Assembly (NCBI GenBank): GCA_963823675.1
Contig: CAWGMT010000012.1
Coordinates: 1,736,001-1,800,000 of the forward strand
Length of the DNA: 64,000 bases
Source of the DNA: CAWGMT01 sp963823675
Lineage (GTDB): Bacteria; Planctomycetota; Planctomycetia; Isosphaerales; Isosphaeraceae
Direction of reading: 5' to 3'
Translations under genes and position numbers: made by a program
The notes under the pieces: model-generated
Seen by the model: only the letters and a program-made list of their open reading frames with translations
What the model was told of the DNA's origin: nothing
The model's database searches: none
Part shown: in pieces, positions 1 through 13,800 of the stretch
Layout: every line of letters begins with the position of its first letter
Numbering within the stretch: position 1 is the first letter of the stretch

Positions 1-1
1 G

Positions 2-1270
2 CGCGGCGCCGGCTACCCGCGGATCGTCAATGGGACCGTGGACATCGGGGCCTTCGAGCGACCTAGCACCATCGGCAGCCCCACCGTCTATACCGTCACC
101 GACAACAGCGACAGCGTCACCGATACCGGCTCGCTCCCCTACGCCGTCGCCCAGGCCGATGCCAACGTCAACCTGGCCGGCAGCATCATCCAGTTCGACC
201 CCAGCGTCTTTAACGCCAGCACCCCCCAGACCATCACCCTCACGGGGACGCTGGAATTGAGCGAGCCCTCGGGGCCGATCACCATCACCGGTCCAGGCGT
301 CGATGCGGTGACTATCAGCGGCAACAACGCCGTCCTGGTCTTCCAGGTCGATACCGGGGAAGTGGCCAGCCTCTCCGGCTTGACCATCGCCGACGGCTCG
401 GGCTACAACGGCGGCGGCATCCTCACCCAGGATTATGCCACCCTGACACTGAGCAACAGCACCCTCTCCGGCAACTCGGCCACTTACGGCGCTGCCCTCC
501 AGAACGACTATCAGGCGACCGTGATCAACTCGGTCTTCCTGAACAACACCGCCGGCTCCCAGGGCGGCGCCATCTACAACTACGGCATCCTCAGCGTCAG
601 CGGCAGCACCTTCACGGGCAACAGCGCCAGTAGCGGTGTCGGCGGCGCGATCTTCATCAACTACGGACCGGTCACCCTCAGCAGCGATGCCTTCAGCAGC
701 AACACGGCCATCGACGGCGGCGCTCTGTTCAACGAGCGGGGGACGCTGAGCCTAAGCGGCAGCACGGTCTCGGACAATACGGCCACCGGCAGCGGCGGCC
801 AGGGCGGCGGCGGGATCTACAACCAGGCGACCCTGACCATCACCACCAGCACGATCACCGGCAACGCGGCCACGGGCGGCAACGGCGGCGGGATCAACAA
901 CCAGGGCACCCTCACGCTGACCGACTCCACCCTTGCGGATAACTCGGCCAGCAACAATGCCGGTGGCGGCCTGTTCAACAACGGGCAGGCAGTGATCGAG
1001 GACTCCACGTTCTCGGGCAACTCGGCCGGCAACAGTGGCGGCATCTGGACCGACAACACCTTGACCGTGGTCAACAGCACCATCGCCGATAACCAGGCGG
1101 ACACCTCGGGCGGCGGGATTAACGACTCTGGTGGATCCCTGACGGTGGTCAACAGCACGATTGCCTACAACACCAGTTGCTGCAATCGGCGGCGGGATCT
1201 GGACCAATGCCGCCGTCACCCTGGACAACACGATCGTGGCCGAGAACAACCTGAACAGCGACGGCTATGA
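2..1270 (+). CDS. Giant surface protein, 5'-truncated fragment 1 (beta-helix units)
   Basis: The frame is open from base 2, so the gene starts before the window. Residues are Gly/Asn/Ser/Thr-rich imperfect repeats of about 20-30 aa (GGGIYN, NSTI, LSGST, TGNSA) typical of right-handed parallel beta-helix (pectate-lyase-like, polymorphic outer-membrane-protein-like) folds. A repeating linker follows (SPAIDAGSNALAVD, then QRGAGYPRIVNGTVDIGAFE), which is the signature of choice-of-anchor Q domains. This fragment holds the end of one unit and most of the first full unit. Homology ends near 1195, where an extra c (caatcggcggc against caatggcggc in the paralogous unit at 2699) shifts the frame. The last 25 residues before the stop at 1270 are therefore out of frame. 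Probably extracellular and structural or adhesive; no enzymatic residues were recognised here. Confidence 0.8.
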   Translation, partial: RGAGYPRIVNGTVDIGAFERPSTIGSPTVYTVTDNSDSVTDTGSLPYAVAQADANVNLAGSIIQFDPSVFNASTPQTITLTGTLELSEPSGPITITGPGVDAVTISGNNAVLVFQVDTGEVASLSGLTIADGSGYNGGGILTQDYATLTLSNSTLSGNSATYGAALQNDYQATVINSVFLNNTAGSQGGAIYNYGILSVSGSTFTGNSASSGVGGAIFINYGPVTLSSDAFSSNTAIDGGALFNERGTLSLSGSTVSDNTATGSGGQGGGGIYNQATLTITTSTITGNAATGGNGGGINNQGTLTLTDSTLADNSASNNAGGGLFNNGQAVIEDSTFSGNSAGNSGGIWTDNTLTVVNSTIADNQADTSGGGINDSGGSLTVVNSTIAYNTSCCNRRRDLDQCRRHPGQHDRGREQPEQRRL

Positions 1271-1622
1271 TCTGGCTGGACAAGGAAATGGCAGCTTCAC
1301 CGGCTCGAACAACCTGGTGGTCTACGATGCCACCGGCACCCTCAACGGCAACGACAATCTGCTGGGCGTGACCGATCCCGGGATCGGCCTGTTGGCCAAT
1401 AACGGCGGGCCCACCCAGACCATCGCGCTCTTGGCCGGCAGCCCGGCCATCGACGCCGGCAGCAATGCCCTGGCGGTCGATCCCACCACCGGCGATCCCC
1501 TGGCCTACGACCAGCGCGGCGCCGGCTTCCCGCGGATCGTCAACGGCACCGTGGACATCGGCGCCTTCGAGCGGCCCAGCTACCATCGGCAGTCCCACCG
1601 TCTATACCGTCACCGACAATCA
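1196..1622 (+). pseudogene. Frame-displaced bridge of the giant surface gene
   Basis: Between fragments 1 and 2 the same protein continues in two other frames. Positions 1196 to about 1580 read WTNAAVTLDNTIVAENN and on to DIGAFERPS in the third frame. After a second extra base (t in cccagctaccatc near 1580), a short piece reading ATIGSPTVYTVTDN follows in the first frame. A third extra base (t in gacaatcagcgac near 1622) returns to the original frame. Comparison with the neighbouring copies at 50-120 and 3077-3140 shows each event as a single added base. Three +1 insertions within about 430 bp cancel out. They look like sequence errors or a very young disruption, because the flanking unit is otherwise intact. 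Confidence 0.7.
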
Positions 1623-1876
1623 GCGACAGCGTCAGCGACACCGGCTCGCTCCCCTACGCCGTCGCCCAGGCCGATGCCAACGTCAACCTGGCCGGCAGCA
1701 TCATCCAGTTCGACCCCAGCGTCTTTAACTCCAGCACCCCCCAGACCATCACGCTGGCCGCAACGCTGGAGCTGAGTGAGCCCTCGGGGCCGATCACCAT
1801 CGCCGGCCCAGGCGTCAATGCCCTGACCATCAGCGGCAACAATGCCGTCCTGGTCTTCCAGGTCGATACCGGGGAA

Positions 1877-4800
1877 GTGGCCAGCCTCTCCGGCATGACC
1901 ATCGCCGACGGCTCGGGCTACAACGCCGGCGGCATCTTCACCCAGGATTATGCCACCCTGACACTGAGCAACAGCACCCTCTCCGGCAACTCGGCCACTT
2001 ACGGCGCTGCCCTCCAGAACGACTATCAGGCGACCGTGATCAACTCGGTCTTCCTGAACAACACCGCCGGCTCCCAGGGCGGCGCCATCTACAACTACGG
2101 CATCCTCAGCGTCAGCGGCAGCACCTTCACGGGCAACAGCGCCAGTAGCGGTGTCGGCGGCGCGATCTTCATCAACTACGGACCGGTCACCCTGAGCAGC
2201 GATGCCTTCAGCGGCAACACGGCCATCGACGGCGGCGCTGTGTTCATCGAGCGGGGGACGCTGAGCCTAAGCGGCAGCACGGTCTCGGACAATACGGCCA
2301 CCGGCAGCGGCGGCCAGGGCGGCGGGGGGATCTACAACCAGGCGGCCCTGACCATCACCACCAGCACGATCGCCGGCAACGCGGCCACGGGCGGCAACGG
2401 CGGCGGGATCAACAACCAGGACACCCTCACGGTGACCGACTCCACCCTTGCGGATAACTCGGCCAGCAACAATGCCGGTGGCGGCCTGTTCAACAACGGG
2501 CAGGCAGTCGTCGAGGACTCCACGTTCTCGGGCAACTCGGCCGGCAACAGTGGCGGCATCTGGACCGACAACACCTTGACCGTGGTCAACAGCACCATCG
2601 CCGATAACCAGGCGGACACCTCGGGCGGCGGGATTAACGACTCTGGTGGATCCCTGACGGTGGTCAACAGCACGATTGCCTACAACACCAGTTGTTGCAA
2701 TGGCGGCGGGATCTGGACCAATGCCGCCGTCACCCTGGACAACACGATCGTGGCCGAGAACAACCTGAACAGCGACGGCTATGATCTGGCTGGACAAGGA
2801 AATGGCAGCTTCACCGGCTCGAACAACCTGGTGGTCTACGATGCCACCGGCACCCTCAACGGCAACGACAATCTGCTGGGCGTCACCGATCCGGGGATCG
2901 GCCTCTTGGCCAATAACGGCGGGCCCACCCAGACCATCGCGCTATTCGCCGGCAGCCCGGCCATCGACGCCGGCAGCAACGCCCTGGCGGTTGATCCCAC
3001 CACCGGCCAGCCTTTGGCCTACGACCAGCGCGGCGCCGGCTACCCGCGGATCGTCAACGGGACCGTGGACATCGGGGCCTTCGAGCGGCCCACCACCATC
3101 GGCAGTCCCACCGTCTATATCGTCACCGATGCCAGCAACAGTGTGACTGACACCGGCTCGCTCCCCTACGCCGTGGCCCAGGCCGATGCCAACGTCAACC
3201 TGGCCGGCAGCATCATCCAGTTCGACCCCAGTGTCTTTAGTGCCAGCACCCCCCAGACCATCACGCTCACCGGAACTCTGGAGCTGAGCGAGCCCTCGGG
3301 GCCCATCACCATCGCCGGTCCCGGCTCGGATGCCGTCACGATCAATGGCAACAGCTCGGGGAGCGTCTTCCAGGTCGTCACCAGCGAGGTGGCCGGCCTT
3401 TCGGGGTTGACCATCAGCGGCGGCTCGGCCAGCGACGGCGGCGGCATCCTGACCCAGGATTATGCCACCCTGACCCTCAGTAACAGCACGCTCTCCGGCA
3501 ACTCGGCCGCTTACGGCGCTGCGCTCGAGAACAACTATCAGGCGACCGTGATCAACTCGGTCTTCCTGAACAACACCGCCGGCTCCCAGGGCGGCGCCAT
3601 CTACAGCTACGGCGTCCTCAGCGTCAGCGGCAGCAGCTTCACGGGCAACAGCGCCAATGGAGGTCTCGGCGGCGCGATCTTCAACTACGGAGCGGCCACA
3701 CTCAGCAGCGATGCCTTCAGCAACAACACTGCCGGTTCCGGCGGCGCTTTGTTCAACCAGCGCGAGATGATGAGCCTGAGCGGCTGCACGGTCTCGGACA
3801 ACACGGCCACCGGCACCAACGCCGGGGGCGGGATCTTCAACGGCGGGACCATGACGATCACCACCAGCACCATCGCCGGCAACATGGCCACCACGAACTA
3901 CAACCCGTATGGCGGCGGGATCTACAACGACGGCACGCTCACCCTGACCGACTCCACCCTCGCGGACAACACGACGGCGCTGGTGAATGCCTCCGGTGGT
4001 GGCGGCCTGTTTAACTACGGGTCCGCGGCCATCGAGGACTCCACCGTCTCGGGCAACTCGGGCACCGCCGGCGGCGGGATCTACAACGTGGCCACCCTCA
4101 CCGTGGTCAACAGCACGATCGCCGGCAACTACAGCGGCTATGGCGGCGGGATCTACAATGGGGCCGACCTGACCGTGGCCGACAGCACCATCGCCAACAA
4201 CACCGCCGCCGCCTATGGCGGCGGGATCTGGACCGCGGCTCCCCTGACGGCGGTCAACAGCACGATCGCCAACAACAACACCACCGGCGCCGTCAGCGGC
4301 GGCGGCGGGATCTGGGCCCAAGCCGCCGAGGTGACGCTGGACAACACGATCGTGGCGGAGAGCGGCGATGATCTGGACGGGCAAGGCGGTGGCGGCTTCA
4401 CCGGCTCGAACAACCTGGTGGGCTACGACGCGACCGGCACCTTGAGTAGCAGCGACAACCTGCTGGGGGTGACCGATCCCGGCATCGGCATCCTGGCCAA
4501 TAACGGCGGGCCCACCCAGACCATCGCGCTCTTGACCGGCAGCCCGGCGATCGGGGCCGGCAGCGTGGCGCTGGCGGTCGATCCGACCACCGACCAGCCC
4601 CTGGCCAATGACCAGCGCGGGGCCGGCTTCCCCCGGGTCGTCAACGGGACCGTGGACATCGGCGCCTTCGAGCGGCCCGCCACCATCGGCAGCCCCACCG
4701 TTTATACCGTCACAGATACCAGCAACAGCGTGATCGACACCGGCTCGCTGCCGTATGCCGTGGCCCAGGCCGACGCCAACATCAACCTGGCCGGCTGCAT

Positions 4801-7800
4801 CGTCCAGTTCGATCCCTCGGTCTTCTCAGCCGCAACGCCCCAGACCATCACGCTCACGGGGACCCTGGTGCTGAGCGAGCCCTCGGGGCCGATCACGATC
4901 GATGGTCCCGGCGCCAACGCCCTGACAATCAACGGCAACAACACAGGGAGCGTCTTCCAGGTCGTCACCAACGAGGCGGCCAGCCTGTCGGGGCTGACCA
5001 TCAGCGGCGGCTCGGCCAGCGACGGCGGCGGCATCTTCGACCAGTGGAAGCTGACCTTGAGCAACAGCACCCTGACGGACAACTCGGCCACTTACGGAGG
5101 TGCCCTCGAGAGCGACTTCGAGGCGACCGTGATCAACACGGTCTTCCTCGACAACGACGCCGCCAACCAGGGCGGCGCCATCGCCAACTATGACACCCTC
5201 AACGTCAGCGGCAGCACGTTTACGGGCAACAGCGCCGGCACGGGCGACGGCGGCGCGATCTTCACCTACGGAGGAGTGGTCACGCTCAGCAGCGATGCCT
5301 TCAGCAACAACACGGCCGGTTCCGGCGGCGCTCTGTTCAACCAGCGCGCGATGATGAGCCTGAGCGGCTGCACGGTCTCGGACAACACGGCCACCGCCGG
5401 CAACGCCGGAGGCGGGATCTTCAACGGCGGGACCATGACCATCACCACCAGCACCATCGCCGGCAACTCGGCCACCACGAACTACAACCCCTATGGCGGC
5501 GGGATCTATAACGACGGCACGCTCACCCTGACCGACTCCACCCTCGCCGACAACACGACGGCGCTGGTGAATGCCTCCGGTGGTGGCGGCCTGTTTAACT
5601 ACGGGTCCGCGGCCATCGAGGACTCCACCGTCTCGGGCAACTCGGGCACCGCCGGCGGCGGGATCTACAACGTGGCCACCCTCACCGTGGTCAACAGCAC
5701 GATCGCCGCCAACTACAGCGGCTATGGCGGCGGGATCTACAATGGGGCCGACCTGACCGTGGCCGACAGCACCATCGCCAATAACACCGCCGCCGCCTAT
5801 GGCGGCGGAATCTGGACCGCGGCTCCCCTGACGGTGGTCAACAGCACCATCGCCTACAACCGTGCCTACGCGGGCGGTGGGATCTGGGCCCAGGGGGTCG
5901 CCGTCACATTGGACAACACGATCGTGGTGGAGAACGGCGATGATCTGGATCAGACCGGTGGGGGGAGCTTCACCGGCGCGGGCAACCTGGTGGGCTACGA
6001 TGCAACCGGCACCCTCAGCAGCGGTAACAACCTGCTGGGGGTGACCGATCCCGGGATCGGCCTCTTGGCTGATAACGGCGGGCCCACCCAAACCATCGCG
6101 CTGTACGCCGGCAGCCCGGCCCTCGACGCCGGCAGCAATGCCCTGGCCGTCGATCCCACCACCAACCAGCCTTTGACCTATGACCAACGCGGCATCGGCT
6201 ACCCGCGGATCGTAAACGGGACCGTGGACATCGGCGCCTTCGAGCGGCCCACCACCATCGGCAGTCCCACGGTTTACATCATCACCGACACCAGCGACGA
6301 CCCCACCGACACCGGCTCGCTGCCGTATGCCGTCGCCCAGGCCGACGCCAACGTCAACCTGGCCGGCAGCATCATCCAGTTCGATCCCACAATCTTTAGC
6401 GTCAGCACGCCCCAGACCATCACCCTCACCGCCACGCTGGAGCTGCGCGAGCCTTCGGGACCGCTCACCATCACCGGTCCCGGGGCCAATGCCCTGACTG
6501 TCAACGCCAATAACACCGGAAGCGTCTTCCAGGTGGACACCGGGGCGGTGGCCAGCCTGTCGGGCCTGACCATCACCGGCGGCTCGGCCGGCGGCATTCT
6601 CAATGAGTACGATGCCAAGCTGACCTTGAGCAACAGCACCCTGACGGGCAACAACGCCTCCAGCGGGGGCGCCCTGCTCAACTATTATCAAGCGACGGTG
6701 AGCGACTGTGTGTTCCAGAACAACACCGCCAGCGGCGGCTATGGCGGCGCGATCTACAACGATGGGACGCTGAGCCTGAGCGGCAGCACCTTCACGGGCA
6801 ACAGCGCCAGTAGCGGTGTCGGCGGCGCGATCTTCAACTACTACGCGCCGGCCACCCTCAGCAGCGATGCCTTCAGCGACAACACGGCCATCGACGGCGG
6901 TGCTCTGTTCAACGACCGGGGGACGATGAGCCTAACCGGCAGCACCATCACTGGTAACTCGGTTGACGCTTACGGCGGCGGCATCTACAACACCGACAGC
7001 GGGACTGTGACCATCACCACCAGCACCATAAGCGGAAACGAGGCCCCCTACGGCAGCGGCCAAGGCGGCGGCGGGATCTATAACTCTGGCACGCTGACGC
7101 TGGCCGCCTCCACGCTCTCGGGCAACTACGCGTACTTCTATGGCGGGGGGCTATTAAACTACGGCACGGCGGTGCTGGAGGACTCCACGGTGGCGGGCAA
7201 CTCGGGATACCAAGGGGGCGGCCTGTACAACCAGGGCACCATGACCGTGGTCAACAGCACTATCGCCGGTAACACCGCCGGTAACTATGGCGGCGGGATC
7301 GACAACCCTGGAGGCACGTTGACGGTGGTCAACAGCACCATCGCCTACAACCGTGCCTACGCGGGTGGTGGGATCTGGGCCCAGGGGGTCGCCGTCACAT
7401 TGGACAACACGATCGTGGTGGAGAACGGCGATGATCTGGATCAGACCGGTGGGGGGAGCTTCACCGGCGCGGGCAACCTGGTGGGCTACGATGCAACCGG
7501 CACCCTCAGCAGCGGTAACAACCTGCTGGGGGTGACCGATCCCGGGATCGGCCTCTTGGCTGATAACGGCGGGCCCACCCAAACCATCGCGCTGTACGCC
7601 GGCAGCCCGGCCCTCGACGCCGGCAGCAACGCCCTGGCCGTCGATCCCACCACCAACCAGCCTTTGACCTATGACCAACGCGGTACAGGCTACCCCAGGA
7701 TCGTAAACGGGACCGTCGACATCGGCGCCTTCGAGCGGCCCACATCCATCGGCAGCCCCACCGTCTACACCGTCACTGATGCCGGCGACAGCGTGACCGA

Positions 7801-10800
7801 CACCGGCTCGCTGCCGTATGCCGTCGCCCAGGCCGATGCCAACGCCAACCTGGCCGGCAGCATCATCCAGTTCGATCCCACAATCTTTAGCGTCAGCACG
7901 CCCCAGACCATCACCCTCACCGCCACGCTGGAGCTGCGCGAGCCTTCGGGACCGCTCACCATCACCGGTCCCGGGGCCAATGCCCTGACTGTCAACGCCA
8001 ATAACACCGGAAGCGTCTTCCAGGTGGACACCGGGGCGGTGGCCAGCCTGTCGGGCCTGACCATCACCGGCGGCTCGGCCGGCGGCATTCTCAATGAGTA
8101 CGATGCCAAGCTGACCTTGAGCAACAGCACCCTGACGGGCAACAACGCCTCCAGCGGGGGCGCCCTGCTCAACTATTATCAAGCGACGGTGAGCGACTGT
8201 GTGTTCCAGAACAACACCGCCAGCGGCGGCTATGGCGGCGCGATCTACAACGATGGGACGCTGAGCCTGAGCGGCAGCACCTTCACGGGCAACAGCGCCA
8301 GTAGCGGTGTCGGCGGCGCGATCTTCAACTACTACGCGCCGGCCACCCTCAGCAGCGATGCCTTCAGCGACAACACGGCCATCGACGGCGGTGCTCTGTT
8401 CAACGACCGGGGGACGATGAGCCTAACCGGCAGCACCATCACTGGTAACTCGGTTGACGCTTACGGCGGCGGCATCTACAACACCGACAGCGGGACTGTG
8501 ACCATCACCACCAGCACCATAAGCGGAAACGAGGCCCCCTACGGCAGCGGCCAAGGCGGCGGCGGGATCTATAACTCTGGCACGCTGACGCTGGCCGCCT
8601 CCACGCTCTCGGGCAACTACGCGTACTTCTATGGCGGGGGGCTATTAAACTACGGCACGGCGGTGCTGGAGGACTCCACGGTGGCGGGCAACTCGGGATA
8701 CCAAGGGGGCGGCCTGTACAACCAGGGCACCATGACCGTGGTCAACAGCACTATCGCCGGTAACACCGCCGGTAACTATGGCGGCGGGATCGACAACCCT
8801 GGAGGCACGTTGACGGTGGTCAACAGCACCATCGCCTACAACCGTGCCTACGCGGGTGGTGGGATCTGGGCCCAGGGGGTCGCCGTCACATTGGACAACA
8901 CGATCGTGGTGGAGAACGGCGATGATCTGGATCAGACCGGTGGGGGGAGCTTCACCGGCGCGGGCAACCTGGTGGGCTACGATGCAACCGGCACCCTCAG
9001 CAGCGGTAACAACCTGCTGGGGGTGACCGATCCCGGGATCGGCCTCTTGGCTGATAACGGCGGGCCCACCCAAACCATCGCGCTGTACGCCGGCAGCCCG
9101 GCCCTCGACGCCGGCAGCAACGCCCTGGCCGTCGATCCCACCACCGGCGATCCCTTGACCACAGACCAACGCGGTACAGGCTACCCCAGGATTGTAAACG
9201 GGACCGTGGACATCGGCGCCTTCGAGCGGCCCACCACCATCGGGAGTCCCACGGTTTACACCGTCACCGACGCCAGCGACGACCCCACCGACACCGGCTC
9301 GTTGCCTTACGCCATCGCTCAGGCCAACACCAATCCCAACCTGGCCGGCAGCATCATCCAGTTCGATCCCAGCGTCTTTAGTACCACCACGCCCCAGACC
9401 ATCACCCTGACCGGGACGCTGGAACTGGCCGAGCCCTCAGGGCCCATCACCTTGAGCGGTCCCGGCGCTGGTGCCCTGACCGTAAACGGCAACGACACAG
9501 GCAGTGTTTTCCAGGTGGACACCAGCGTGGAGGCCAGCCTCAGCGGGCTGACCATCACCGGCGGCTCGGCCGGCTACGGCGGCGGCATCCTCAACGACTG
9601 GGAGCTGACCTTGAGCAACAGCACCCTGGAGGACAGCCAGGCCAGCTTCGGCGGCGGGCTCGCCAACTTCTTTGAAGCGACGGTCACTAACTGCGTCTTG
9701 GCCAACAACCAGGCCCTCTACTACGGCGGCGGGATCTACAACGACGGGACGCTGAGCCTAAGCGGCAGTAGCTTCACGGCCAACTCGGCCGACGCCGGGG
9801 GCGGGATCTACAATAGCGCCACGGCGACCCTCAACGACGACACCGTCACCGGCAATACGGCCGCAACCATAGGCGGGATCTTCAACCAGGGGATGATGAG
9901 CATAAGCGGCAGCACCATCACCGCAAACACAACCGGAAACGGGGGCTCCGCAGGCGGCATCTACAACGGCGGGGCCCTGACCATCACCACCAGCACCATC
10001 TCCGGCAACGCGACCGCCGGCGGCGGCTCCGAAGGCGGCGGGGTCTTGAACTCGGGCGACCTGACGCTGACCGACTCCACCCTCTCGGACAACAGCTCGT
10101 ATTTCGGCGGCGGGCTGTTCAACTCCGGCACGGCGGTGGTGGAGGACTCCACGGTGGCGGGCAATTCGGCCTACCAAGGCGGTGGGCTGTACAACCAGGG
10201 CACCATGACCGTGGTCAACAGCACCATCGCCAGTAACAGCGCCGGTTACGGGGGCGGGATCTACAACACCAATGGGGGGGAAACGCTGACGGTGGTCAAC
10301 AGCACCATCGCCTACAACTCCGCCAGCCAGGGGGGTGGGATCGACGACATCAGTGCCAACGCCACGTTGGACAACACGATCGTGGTGCAAAACAGCGGCG
10401 CGGACCTGTACGGTTCCCCGGTCTTCGCCACCAGCGCCTACAACCTGGTCGGCTATGACCAGACCGGCACCTTGAGCAGCAGCGACAACCTCCTGGGACC
10501 GACCGATCCCGGGATCGGTCTTTTAGCCAATAACGGCGGGCCCAGCCAGACCATCGCCCTGTACGCCGACAGCCCGGCCCTCGACGCCGGCAGCAACGCC
10601 CTGGCCGTCGATCCCACCACCGGGTTACCCCTGGCCTACGACCAGCGCGGCACCGGCTACCCGCGAACTATCAGCGGGACCGTCGACATCGGCGCCTTCG
10701 AGCGGCCCACATCCATCGGCAGCCCCACCGTCTACACCGTCACTGATGCCGGCGACAGCGTGACCGACACCGGCTCGCTGCCGTATGCCGTCGCCCAGGC

Positions 10801-13800
10801 CGATGCCAACGCCAACCTGGCCGGCAGCATCATCCAGTTCGATCCCAGCGTCTTTAATACCACCACGCCCCAGACCATCACCCTGACCGGGACGCTGGAA
10901 CTGGCCGAGCCCTCAGGGCCCATCACCTTGAGCGGTCCCGGCGCTGGTGCCCTGACCGTAAACGGCAACGACACAGGCAGTGTTTTCCAGGTGGACACCA
11001 GCGTGGAGGCCAGCCTCAGCGGGCTGACCATCACCGGCGGCTCGGCCGGCTACGGCGGCGGCATCCTCAACGACTGGGAGCTGACCTTGAGCAACAGCAC
11101 CCTGGAGGACAGCCAGGCCAGCTTCGGCGGCGGGCTCGCCAACTTCTTTGAAGCGACGGTCACTAACTGCGTCTTGGCCAACAACCAGGCCCTCTACTAC
11201 GGCGGCGGGATCTACAACGACGGGACGCTGAGCCTAAGCGGCAGTAGCTTCACGGCCAACTCGGCCGACGCCGGGGGCGGGATCTACAATAGCGCCACGG
11301 CGACCCTCAACGACGACACCGTCACCGGCAATACGGCCGCAACCATAGGCGGGATCTTCAACCAGGGGATGATGAGCATAAGCGGCAGCACCATCACCGC
11401 AAACACAACCGGAAACGGGGGCTCCGCAGGCGGCATCTACAACGGCGGGGCCCTGACCATCACCACCAGCACCATCTCCGGCAACGCGACCGCCGGCGGC
11501 GGCTCCGAAGGCGGCGGGGTCTTGAACTCGGGCGACCTGACGCTGACCGACTCCACCCTCTCGGACAACAGCTCGTATTTCGGCGGCGGGCTGTTCAACT
11601 CCGGCACGGCGGTGGTGGAGGACTCCACGGTGGCGGGCAATTCGGCCTACCAAGGCGGTGGGCTGTACAACCAGGGCACCATGACCGTGGTCAACAGCAC
11701 CATCGCCAGTAACAGCGCCGGTTACGGGGGCGGGATCTACAACACCAATGGGGGGGAAACGCTGACGGTGGTCAACAGCACCATCGCCTACAACTCCGCC
11801 AGCCAGGGGGGTGGGATCGACGACATCAGTGCCAACGCCACGTTGGACAACACGATCGTGGTGCAAAACAGCGGCGCGGACCTGTACGGTTCCCCGGTCT
11901 TCGCCACCAGCGCCTACAACCTGGTCGGCTATGACCAGACCGGCACCTTGAGCAGCAGCGACAACCTCCTGGGACCGACCGATCCCGGGATCGGTCTTTT
12001 AGCCAATAACGGCGGGCCCAGCCAGACCATCGCCCTGTACGCCGACAGCCCGGCCCTCGACGCCGGCAGCAATGCCCTGGCCGTCGATCCCACCACCGGC
12101 GATCCCTTGACCACCGACCAGCGCGGAGCAGGCTACCCCCGGATCGTCAATGGCACCGTGGACATCGGCGCCTTCGAGCGGCCCACCACCATCGGCAGCC
12201 CCACCGTTTACACCGTCACCGATGCCAGCAATAGCGCGACGGACACCGGCTCGCTCCCCTATGCCGTCGCCCAGGCTGATGCCAACGTCAACCTGGCCGG
12301 CAGCATCATCCAGTTCGATCCCACGGTCTTTAACTCCAGCACGCCCCAGACCATCATTCTCACGGGAACGCTGGAATTGAACGAGCCCTCGGGGCCGATC
12401 ACGATCGACGGTCCAGGTGCTGACGCGGTGACCGTCAGCGGCAACAACGCCAACCTGGTGTTCCAGATCGACACCCCGGCCATGGCCAGCATCTCGGGGG
12501 TGACGATCGCCGATGGCAACAGCTACTACGGGGGCGGCATCCTCAACAACAATGCCCCGCTGACCTTGAGCAACTGCACCCTCGAGGGGAATACAGCCAC
12601 CTACGGCGCCGGGCTGGGCAACTACCTTGAAGCAACGGTCACCAACTGCGTCTTCGCCAACAACCAGGCCAGCGACGGGGGCGGGATCTTCAACTATGGC
12701 GGTACGACGCTCTCCCTCAGCGGCGACACCTTCACAGACAACACGGCCGGCAACGGCGGCGGCGGGCTGTACAACGCGGGCACGGCCACGGTCAGCGGCT
12801 GCACCTTCGCGGGCGACTCGGCGACCGGCAACTACGGCAACGCCCCCGGCGGCGGCATCTGGAACGCCGGGACGCTGGTGGTTTCAGGCAGCAGCTTCAC
12901 CGGCGATACGGCGACCGACGGCGGTGGCATCTTCAACCAAGGCGCGATCACGGTGACGGGGACGAGCTTCACCGGCGACGAGTTGACCAACACCGCCGGC
13001 TGCTGCGACGGCTATAACTTGGGCGGGGCCTTCTACAACAGCGGCACCGGGACCATCACAAACACCACCTTCACCGGGAACACGGCGCCGGGCGAGGCTT
13101 TTGCTGGCGGGCTGTTCAACGCCGCGGGCCCGCTCACCCTCAGCGCCTGTACCTTCAGCGACAACTCGGCCTATTTCGGCGGTGGATTGGCAAACTACGG
13201 CACCATGACCCTCTCCACCAGCACCCTGACCGGCAACCAGGCCACCTACGGCGGCGGCATCTTCAACGGAGGCTCACTGACGGTCATCGACAGCACGGTG
13301 TCCGCAAACGAGGCCACCCCTTGCTGCGGCGGTCAGGGCGGTGGGATCGACCAGGCGGGTGGAACGCTCGACCTGATCAACTCGACCCTGGCCGGGAACG
13401 GGGCCAGCTTGGGCGGCGGGATCTACGACTCGGCCCCCGGGCTCACGGTGATCAACAGCACCATTGCCTACAACGGGGACAACGGCTACGGCCCGGGGAT
13501 CTACGACGCTGGCGGGTCGCCCACCCTGGACAACACCATCGTGGCCTGGAACACGGTCGGCGGGGGGCTGGCACCCCCCGAACTGGACACCGGCGGCACG
13601 CCGTTTTCGAGCACCAGCGCCTACAACCTGATCGGCGTGGACAACACCGGCAGCTTCGGTGGCAACGGCAACCTGGTTGGCGTGACCAATCCCGGCCTGG
13701 GCATCCTGGGAAATAACGGCGGGCCCACCCAGACCATCGCGCTCTTGGCCGGCAGCCCGGCCATCGACGCCGGCAGCACCGCGTTGGCGGTCGACCAGAA

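Noticed and set aside
4826..6691. 621-aa antisense open frame over the beta-helix units
   Set aside because: Same reason: repetitive VVGDGAVDHGQG-type sequence opposite the real coding strand.
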